From positions 674,024,484 through 674,088,483 of the forward strand of contig OZ010788.1 in the NCBI GenBank assembly GCA_963932465.1: 64,000 bases of DNA. Reading direction: 5' to 3'. The notes under the pieces are model-generated. The model saw nothing but the letters and a program-made list of their open reading frames with translations, had not been told where the DNA came from and searched no databases. Shown piece by piece: positions 57,181 through 64,000 of the stretch. Position 1 is the first letter of the stretch, and the number at the start of each line of letters is the position of its first letter. Both the position numbers and the translations under genes were made by a program. Source of the DNA: Maratus speciosus (Eukaryota; Arthropoda; Arachnida; Araneae; Salticidae).

Positions 57181-57305
57181 AACTTTTTTTGTGTATGTTC
57201 TTTATTATATATGTGATAAATATACGTATGGAATTAGCCTTCAGATTTTTTTCTTATATAAAAGTATATGAAGATCTGTTAGATTTCATCGTTTTTTACT
57301 GTATA

Positions 57306-58321
57306 CAGTAAAACCTCCCTAAAATACTAAAAGAACTATAGTAAAACCTCCCTAAAGTGACCACGTTCCGTTTCAGTAAAAATGGGTCGCTCCGAGATGT
57401 GGTCTCTTAATGAAGGTCATGTTTAAATCTAGATTTTAATGGTTGTTTTTTCAACCATTAACAATTAATGTTACTAAAATTTATTTTTCACATTAGGAAA
57501 AATATGAAAATTTAAGTATCAAAACTAAAGTTAATTACATAAGTTAGTTATTATAGAGTTTTAAAAATGAATATATTGACATTTGCTTTGATTTTATCGT
57601 TTTAGCTTTTATAACTTTTATTTCCAAGTCCTTCCGAAGTTCAGCCAATAAATGCAATTTTTTTTTTTTTTTTTTTGACGGGAACAAATAATTAAGATTT
57701 CATATTAATTTATCTATTTCTTTGAGAGTTTCCTGACAGAATGAGGCAAGGGAGTTTATTGATCGTCATTCTTAATTCGTCTTTAGAGTTAAATTCATTG
57801 CCTTAAAAAGCACAAAGGGGTTTAACCACTTAAAAGTTACCGAAATAAAAAAAAAAATCTAACATTAGTTTAGAAGTTTGCTGAATAATGCGCTCGCCGG
57901 AATTATTTTTCGGTACTTTTCGGTTAGCCGGGCGTCAGTGTTATATATACATACATATATATATATATGCATATATATTTACATATATATATATATATGT
58001 GTGTATATATATATATATATATTGCATATATACATATATGTATGTATATACTATATATGTATATATAACACTGGCGCCCGGCTAACCAAAAAGTACCTAT
58101 TTTTCTAATAAAACCTTCTTCAAGCGACCAGGAAAAAACGTAATTTGTTTCATTTTCTTCAAAGTAATGGGTCGCTCATGGAAGGAGTTCAACAGGGATG
58201 GTCTCTGAATGGAGGTAAAATGAGTATTGAGCCTGTGGGAATAAATTTTGTTCCATGAAAAAAAGGGTCGGTCAGGGAGGTGTTTGCTTAATGGAGGTGG
58301 TCGCAAAGGGAGGTTTCACTG
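57306..58321 (+). mobile_element. Tigger-type MITE (AC) with duplicated left end
   Basis: TA-flanked (57304-57305, 58322-58323). CAGTAAAACCTCCCTAAA occurs at 57306, followed by AATACTAAAAGAACTATA and then a second left end GTAAAACCTCCCTAAAGTG. The intervening bases equal the flank of the 40-kb AC copy inside PB. The right end is GGGAGGTTTCACTG. The interior is collinear with 40497-41269 except for a nested 186-bp MITE. Confidence 0.75.
57912..58097. mobile_element. MITE with TATA-repeat core, exact 8-bp TSD
   Basis: The direct repeat TATTTTTC lies at 57904-57911 and 58098-58105; the 40-kb sister element has a single copy at the same point (about 41055), proving the insertion. Ends GGTACTTTTCGGTTAGCC and GGCTAACCAAAAAGTACC begin arms of about 39 bp. 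The core is (TA)n-rich. The 8-bp duplication fits hAT, Merlin or P; the GGTAC end is not the typical hAT CAGNG. Confidence 0.85.
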
Positions 58322-58911
58322 TATGTCAGTAAAAAAAAAAAAAAATTAGATGTATCTAAAAATCCATTCACAGTCTTGTGTAATCTTAGAAAAATTGAGA
58401 AAATTTCAATTGAGAATCTAAAAAAAAAAAAAAACATTGGGCAAAAATATCAATATAAAAAAGTCGTAAGGGAAAAAAAATGCATTTTTTTTTAAACTGT
58501 TTAAAAATTTATTTAAATAGGCAGTTAAACTGTTTTATTTATTTATTTTTTTTTTTTTTTTGGTCAAAATTCACTATTTTTTTAACATTGAAATGCAGTG
58601 AGTTCACCATTTGAATCCTATTTTAAAGAGTAAACAAAATTGTTGAAAAGGTAAACTGTCCCCTTAACCCTTAATTCTCGCTCCCGTGATAGTCACGGGC
58701 TGTGTTTTTTGATCAGATTGTTTGATTCCCACCAGTTTTAAAAAATAGTGTAATTGTCTTTATTATAGTATCATTTTACCCGTCATTAAATAAAAGTGGT
58801 GGCAATAATATTTGGAATTTTTAAACCTCAATTTAACGCGACCGTTAAGGGTGTTAAGGAAACAAAAAAAAGTCACGAAATCATATGGAAAACAACGGAC
58901 ATTGACGTACA
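58322..58911. other. AT-rich DNA, no gene seen
   Basis: Several A- and T-runs, and a TTAACCCTTAATTCTCGC phrase at about 58664 that may be a lone piggyBac-type end. The small frame 58796-58990 runs into the Helitron-like repeat. Confidence 0.4.
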
Positions 58912-59140
58912 TTTTTACTTTCTTCTATCTTTACAAGAAGAAAGTATTGGATTCATGAAAATTTTCGAATTCCGATTTTCGACGGATTGACACATTTTAG
59001 GGGTCAGAGAGACCGAAAAACATGTTTTTACAAAATATCTGTCTGTGAGTCTGTGACTCTGTCTGTATATATGTTACACAAATTTTGTGGGCGCTTTATC
59101 TCAAGAACTAATGCACGGAATTTAATAAAAATTTATATTC
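58912..59140 (+). mobile_element. Helitron-like end, second copy
   Basis: TTTTTACTTTCTTC and the hairpin ACTTTCTTCT/AGAAGAAAGT (58916-58944) followed by GGATTCATGAAAATTTTCG match the minus strand of 61730-61960 up to TTTATATTCAG, then diverge. It is preceded by A, as expected for insertion between A and T. The other terminus is not recognisable. Confidence 0.5.
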
Positions 59141-59404
59141 AGCTAGTGCAGTCAGGAAGTGTAATTTTGAGTTCAATAGTATTTAAGTAACATAAATAAT
59201 TGCAGCATTGGGCATTGGTTGCAACATTAACTTAGGGAGCATATTTTTTTCTCATTATCCTTTAATTTTGATGACCAGTGTAGTTTGCATTATAAAGTGT
59301 CATATTTTGAACCGGGCAGCTACAAATGAGAATCTTACAAGATTTTTTTTTTAAGACATCGAAGTGACTTTAATATGAGTCAGAGAAATGACCATAAATA
59401 TTGT

Positions 59405-60289
59405 TCCGCGATTCTCCCGAGCTGGCGAGCGGCACCTTCCCCTTCATCGGCTGCCGACCAAATTATGTTTTTGTTCGTTATAGCAGTTGATCTTGGAAGG
59501 CTTCCGTAAAGCAATTCCCCTTCGGGAATCCTTCGCATCGACCCGTGGGCCCGACTCCTCCATAGATCAGGGGTCGACACAGGTTTTTATTATTGGGGCC
59601 CATTTTGTGAAAAGTAAAAGTTATTTTTCGAAATTTTACTATATTCTTGTGAAAAATAACATTCTTTAACGAAAGTTTAAATCCAGTTACTCAAATTTGT
59701 ACCGAAAACTTCTTTAAATCCTCTTTCTAAAGTTTTTGTTTTTCGCGATCTAGTTTCATTTACAAATTACAGATTTTAAAACACTTTTTATGAAAAAGAA
59801 TTTTACAAAGGGGTCTATTTTATTAAAAGGAATTTTATGAAGGGGCACGTTTTATTAAGTTCATTTTTGTGAAGGGGCCCATATTATTAAATTTATTTTT
59901 GTGAAGGGGCCCATTTTATTAAATTTATTTTTGTGTAGAGTCCTGTTTTATTAGGTTTATTTTTGTGAAGGGGGCTATTTTGCTAAATAGATTTTTGTGA
60001 AAGGGCCCTGAATAGGCCCCAATTTCTACCTGGATCGACCCCTGTAGATGCTCGCTGGATTGAACCGGGCGAGGGGGGGGGGGTGTCACCCAGTGAAGGG
60101 ATCACTTGGCTCTCCTTAGGCCGGGTAGGGTTGCCGTCGTCTCGACCGGACTCCAGTCGTTTGGTATCAGGTTGTGTGACTGCGCTGGGCAGTGAACTTC
60201 CTCGACCGGAGCGCTTGTGAAGGGCGGACCTCAAGTCGTTTGGATCGGCTGCAAAAGGGCCCAGGACCGGGGGATGGGATATCTGTCTT
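59405..60289. mobile_element. GC-rich island flanked by a 14-bp direct repeat
   Basis: The exact direct repeat ACCATAAATATTGT lies at 59391-59404 and 60290-60303. The enclosed sequence is GC-rich except for a nested AT-rich hAT element (59578-60044); without it the insert is about 415 bp. The 14-bp duplication suggests LINE-type retroposition, as for the SINE at 10607 and the island at 25111. The minus frame 59983-60501 (172 codons) crosses the hAT and R1 boundaries and is not a gene. The parent sequence is unknown. Confidence 0.55.
59578..60044. mobile_element. hAT-like element nested in the GC island
   Basis: CAGGGGTCGACACAGG and GGATCGACCCCTG are inverted ends; TAGAT flanks both sides (59573-59577, 60045-60049), shorter than the expected 8 bp. 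The core (59811-60007) has about six tandem units near 36 bp long of TTTTTGTGAAGGGGCCCAT type. Confidence 0.6.
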
Positions 60290-60889
60290 ACCATAAATAT
60301 TGTAAAGTTAAAAAAATTAAAGCTTCCGAGCCGACCAAAGGATAGACTAACAGATGAGTTTCTGCCGTCCGTAAGAAAACAGTCCAACCGGCTTAGCGCT
60401 ACTGTTCGGATTTCCCTTTCCCAACCCGACTGCCAAGAAGGGTTATGTGTTTCACGCATATCTGGGTATGTGGATTTCTTTATACCCTCGAAACATCCCA
60501 ATGGCTGGATGGATTTTAATGAATGAGGTCTCTATCGATGCGTCTTAACCGTCCGATGGTTATAGGCTAGGTTTTGCTTTTATAAATTCAAAATGGTGGC
60601 AGTAAAATAAAAAATGGCGATAGATTCGAGAGAAAAAAAATTTACGCACCCTATTGAGTGGCATAACATTGAGTAGGTTTTTCAAAATGAAGACCGGGTT
60701 TCATTGACTATTTTACAGTCAGAAGCTCCGTTTAAATATTACGCAACTTGGAAGTTGTGTAGGTAGGATCTCTAGCTTTACTGCAACTCTAAACTTCTTA
60801 AAAATCTATAGGCCTCATCAAAGCAGTTTTTACAGATAGGAAATAACAATTAAACACAACTTAAAAGTCATCACTACAAGTAAATAAAA

Positions 60890-61960
60890 CTAGTATGTTG
60901 TGGCCATCACAAAACTTTCTTCTATACAAATCATATCAATTAAATCATTTAAATAGTACAAGAAATTACATCAATTTAGCACCCATTCATATCAAAGTAT
61001 ATCTGAATTTGAAGTTTGATGAAAATTCGTGCATTAGTTCTAGAGATAGAGCTATAGGGGAAATACTGAAAAATGTAGCATAGCAGCGTCACCTGTTTAG
61101 CGATTTACACCAAAATATAAACAGCACTAATTCATATCAAGGTCCGACTGATCTGAAGTTTGTTGAAAATCCAAACATTAGTTCTTGAGATAGAGCTATT
61201 GCAAAAAATGCAGCCTAGCAGTGCCACCTGTTGAGCGATTTACACCAAAATCTATAAAACGTCAGTTCATGTCAAGGTATACCTGAATCTGAAGTTTGAT
61301 GAAAATTCGTGCATTAGTTATTGAGACAGAGCTATGGTGGAAATTCTGAAAAGTGCTGCATAGCAGCTCCACCTGTTGAGCGATTTACACCAAAAACGAA
61401 ACAGCACTAATTCATATCCAGGTATACCTGAATCTGAAGTTTGTTAAAAATCCAAGCATTAGTTCTTGAGATAGAGCTATTTCAGAAATTACAAAAAAGG
61501 CAGCACAGCAGCGCCACCTTTTGAGCGATTTACACCAAAATGTACAAAACTTTAATTCATGTCAAGGACCAACTGAATCTGAAGTTTGATGAAAATCCGA
61601 GCATTAGTTCTGGAGATTGAGCTATTGTGGAAATCGTGAAAATGTTGCATAGCAGCGCCACCTGTTGAGCGATTTACACCAAAAACTAATCAGCACCCAT
61701 TTATATCAGGGACTCACTGAATATAAATTTTTATTAAATTCTGTGCATTAGTTCTTGAGATAGAGAGCGCCCACAAAATTTGTGTCACATATAGACAGAG
61801 ACAGACTCACAGAATCACAGATTCACAGACAAACATTTTGTAAAAACATGTTTTTCGGAATCTCTGACCCCTAAAACGTGTCAATCCGTCGAAAACCGAA
61901 AGTCGAAAATTTTCACGAATCCAATACTTTCTTCTTGTAAAGATAGAAGAAAGTAAAAAA
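60890..61960 (-). mobile_element. Helitron-like non-autonomous element, 1.07 kb
   Basis: Read on the minus strand it begins TTTTTTACTTTCTTC, has a 10-bp-stem hairpin ACTTTCTTCT/AGAAGAAAGT, and ends with a hairpin TTGTGATGGCCACAA, four bases CATA, then CTAG followed by host T. Insertion is between A and T with no target duplication, judged against intact R1 copies. A 3' hairpin followed by CTRR, with A/T insertion, is the Helitron signature; the 5' end is not the canonical TC, so a Helentron-type variant is possible. No Rep/helicase is encoded. The interior is a tandem array. Confidence 0.6.
60968..61780. repeat. tandem array, period 135-145 bp, about six units
   Basis: GCGATTTACACCAAAA recurs at 61100, 61235, 61380, 61525 and 61669. 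Each unit also has GCAGCGCCACCTGTTG, TTCATATCAAGG, TCTGAAGTTTGATGAAAAT and TTAGTTCTTGAGATAGAGCT. Tandem arrays are common inside Helitrons. GCGCCACCTGTTGA matches 12 of 14 CTCF consensus positions. Confidence 0.85.
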
Positions 61961-62172
61961 TAGGTAAGTAATATAAAAAATAGTTTCACATTGATGAGGA
62001 ATAATTAATGAGTTCGCTTTTTACGCAGTCGGGTTTTTTGATTTTTTAAATTTAAATTTTATTTTTAATATTAGTATAGAAAAATTAAAGCGTTTCTTTC
62101 ATTTATTTACAATTATATTTAATGAATTATTTTTAAAAATAACTCTATATATTTTATTTTTTTGCCTTCTAG

Positions 62173-62234
62173 GATGTCTTCAACAACTTTCAGCTACAAC
62201 TCCTCCTGCAGCGATTACGTTCGGCAACGTCATG
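62173..62234 (+). CDS. candidate 62-nt exon with strong splice sites
   Basis: A TTTTTTTGCCTTCTAG acceptor ends at 62172 and a donor GTAATTTTCC starts at 62235. The 62-nt block is about 50% GC against very AT-rich flanks and is absent from any repeat in this window. All three forward frames are open: DVFNNFQLQLLLQRLRSATS, MSSTTFSYNSSCSDYVRQRH (with an ATG one base into the exon) and CLQQLSATTPPAAITFGNVM. The phase therefore cannot be chosen here. If the exon at 19851 (phase 0) splices to it, the first frame would be read. No protein family was recognised. Confidence 0.5.
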
Positions 62235-62450
62235 GTAATTTTCCCTACTTATTCCATATTTTATTAGTATGAAAGTGTGTTTGATAAAGAAACAAATGTC
62301 GAATTCCGTTAATAAGAAAAGTATAAATGTTCTCGTATTAAACGTGACTCGTTATACCCGGGAAGACAATAGAAATCTTAAAAACACACGCATAATTAAA
62401 TTATTAACTTATTACTATTTTCATTCATTATTTAAATGCTAAAATTATTC

Positions 62451-62987
62451 AATTCCTACTATTAGTTCACACTCTCCCTATATTTATTTATATATATATT
62501 TATATATTTATCTTGTTCAAATTTTCAATCGTTCATAAAATACTCATTATTCATCCTATCAAGTTGAAATAACTTTTTTAAAACTTGTACTGGATGAAAA
62601 TGGATGTTAATACAGTTTTTTCAAATATTAATTCATTCATTAAATTTTAATTAATTAATTTTAGTTTTACATGGAAAACAAAATGGCGCCATTGGTTATT
62701 GATGATCAATGAAAGTATTTTCAATAAGGGATTACCATAGGGGGACCCTGTTCTGTCGCCAAATACCGCCAAGTTTGTCGCCAAAAGTGACGCCAACTGG
62801 GCGATATCTCTAATATTTCGCCAAATTCCCATAGACTTCCATTGTAAACCTACTTGCTTATAGAAAATCAACAAATTGAGACATTTTAATGCAACAAAAA
62901 CTAATATTAGCTTAAGGGATTATATTTTTCTTTGATGACCTAAGTAGGAATTGATTTTAAAAACAAAATTGTTATATTACTTGTTTT
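62451..62987 (+). mobile_element. MITE family R2, full copy
   Basis: AATTCCTACTATTAGTTCAC to AAGTAGGAATT plus the shared 35-bp extension ending ATATTACTTGTTTTT. Includes CATGGAAAACAAAATGGCGC and ACCCTGTTCTGTCGCC. It has a small deletion near 62690-62740 relative to 22365-22930. Confidence 0.7.
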
Positions 62988-63309
62988 TATCATAAAACTC
63001 CGTGCTAATTAAAACATATTAAGCAATTAAAAAAAAAACTTCTATTGGCGAATCGCTACCGTGGGCTGTCTCTGATGCGTTGCCTCCCAGCTACTCACGT
63101 CTAGTAGGACAGGAAAGAAAGACACTCATGCCATCATAAAGCAGAAGTGTAGAAAACGGATTCGATTGTTCAAAAAGGAAGAAAATGACGTCAACAGATT
63201 TATTCAAAAGCGAGTCTTTTTAGGAAAATTTCTATTTTCATTCTTGCGATAAAAAACAATAAAAACTAGGGAACAGGAATTCTGCTTTTTCAGAATTTAG
63301 TGTCGCCCC

Positions 63310-63667
63310 CGGCATTTCCATTACTTCATTTTCTTCTGATGGACTGGTGGCTTCGATTATTTATGAAACAGCCATTATAAATGAAGCGTTAAATCCAGAT
63401 GAAAGAGCAGCTGTAAAAAGTTAGAACTCTGATTTTCTGGACAGAATGGGGGAAAAAATGGCCATAAATTTTTTTTCAAAAAAAGAAAAAGAAACAAAAA
63501 AATTATGGCCATTTTTTTTCCGATCCTAACCAGAAAATCAGAGTTCTAACTTTTTACGGCTGCTCTTTCATCTTCACCAAACGCTTCATTTATAATGGCT
63601 GTTTCATAAATAATAGAAGCCATTAGTCCATTAGAAGAAAATAACTTGGTTAAGCGGGACTCTACTG
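63310..63667. mobile_element. foldback Tigger-type MITE derivative
   Basis: The arm from about 63325 (TCATTTTCTTCTGATGGACT) is repeated inverted up to about 63645; the only recognisable terminus is GCGGGACTCTACTG at the right. The loop is an A-rich AAAGAAAAAGAAAC tract. The same foldback design as at 3544-3830. Confidence 0.6.
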
Positions 63668-64000
63668 CAGTACAAAACATATTTCAATTTTAAAATTTAA
63701 AGCACACGTTTTATTTTATGTAAAATGACGTCAATCGCATCCGCTTAAGAATTCCACATTTACAATATACTCTTAAACATCTACAGTAATGCATGCATAG
63801 CACATCACTATCGCGAAATAATGCACAAATACAGCAAAAAGATGCCGTCATTCATGAAATCGACAAAAAAAACAGCTATCTAATGATTCATAGATACTTA
63901 AAATTAAATATAGTTTATAATAGCTCCATTGTTTTAACAGAAATCATTCCTTTATATTTTTTTTCAAAATAGCACGTATTTTAATTACATTTTCTTTCGG
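63668..64000 (-). repeat. repeat family A, cut by window end
   Basis: AGTACAAAACATATTTCAAT, GACGTCAATCGCATCCGC, ACATCTACAGTA and TAGTTTATAATAGCTCC match 33048-33400. It continues past the window. Confidence 0.65.

Larger units (their letters stand above)
60425..62033 (+). mobile_element. R1 MITE interrupted by a Helitron-like insertion
   Basis: CCCGACTGCCAAGAAGGG at the left and ACGCAGTCGGG at the right. 60425-60889 and 61961-62033 are collinear with 4800-5339; the junction is within TAAATAAAA/TAGGTAAGTAAT. It directly follows GC island 2. Confidence 0.75.

Noticed and set aside
59780..60010. CRISPR-like array
   Set aside because: The units are contiguous degenerate tandem repeats without unique spacers, inside a eukaryotic hAT-like element.
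60101..60115. 5.8S rRNA-like phrase GGATCACTTGGCTC
   Set aside because: Only 14 bases resemble 5.8S; the following sequence does not, so it is treated as coincidence.
59983..60501. 172-codon minus frame
   Set aside because: It crosses the hAT end, the GC island and the R1 boundary, so it is a chance fusion of repeats.

Overview
The window looks like repeat-dominated DNA from an AT-rich animal genome, most likely an arthropod. That reading rests on long A/T tracts, abundant cut-and-paste transposon ends, a tRNA-derived SINE, a LINE fragment, foldback elements and microsatellites. There are no operons and no conserved multi-exon gene. The exact taxon cannot be read from the sequence; a chelicerate would fit, but that is a guess.

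Only one long convincing protein gene is present: a full-length Tigger/pogo-type transposase (45187-46758, +) with its catalytic DDD residues intact. Its transposon (44456-47091) has terminal inverted repeats and a TA target duplication, and it sits inside an older hAT-like element (43699-47424) with an 8-bp target duplication. Host coding evidence is thin: a Kozak-start mini-exon with a GTAAGT donor (19851-19883), a same-frame coding remnant with two stops (20139-20381), a frame-broken coding stretch behind a splice acceptor (28496-28828) and a 62-nt exon-like block with good splice sites (62173-62234). If any of these are real, the window could lie in very large introns of a + strand gene.

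Layout. 1-3.3 kb: old repeats, a TTAA-flanked piggyBac-type MITE and CCCGA-rich repeats. 3.3-6.3 kb: two hAT-type elements and the first copy of a 540-bp CCCGACTG MITE (family R1). 6.7-13.3 kb: three copies of a polyG/minisatellite repeat (family X, one inverted), a piggyBac MITE and a SINE with a 12-bp target duplication. 14-18.4 kb: Tigger-like and other MITEs and family R2. 18.5-22.4 kb: candidate exon remnants and microsatellites. 22.4-26.8 kb: R2, repeat family A with a nested R1, a LINE remnant and a 1.7-kb GC-rich island flanked by a 16-bp direct repeat. 26.8-31 kb: AT-rich DNA, the broken coding stretch and a foldback element. 31-43.7 kb: nested hAT, Tigger and piggyBac derivatives. 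43.7-47.4 kb: the active-looking Tigger. 47.7-58.3 kb: further MITEs. 58.9-62 kb: Helitron-like sequences, a second GC-rich island with a 14-bp direct repeat, and R1 interrupted by a 1.07-kb Helitron-like element carrying a tandem array. 62-64 kb: exon candidate, R2, foldback and family A.

Nested insertions and internal empty sites give a relative order of transposition: piggyBac MITEs were hit by Tigger MITEs, family A and Tigger derivatives were hit by R1, R1 was hit by a Helitron-like element, and hAT-like elements were hit by Tigger. All repeat relations were found by eye within this window; no database comparison was possible.
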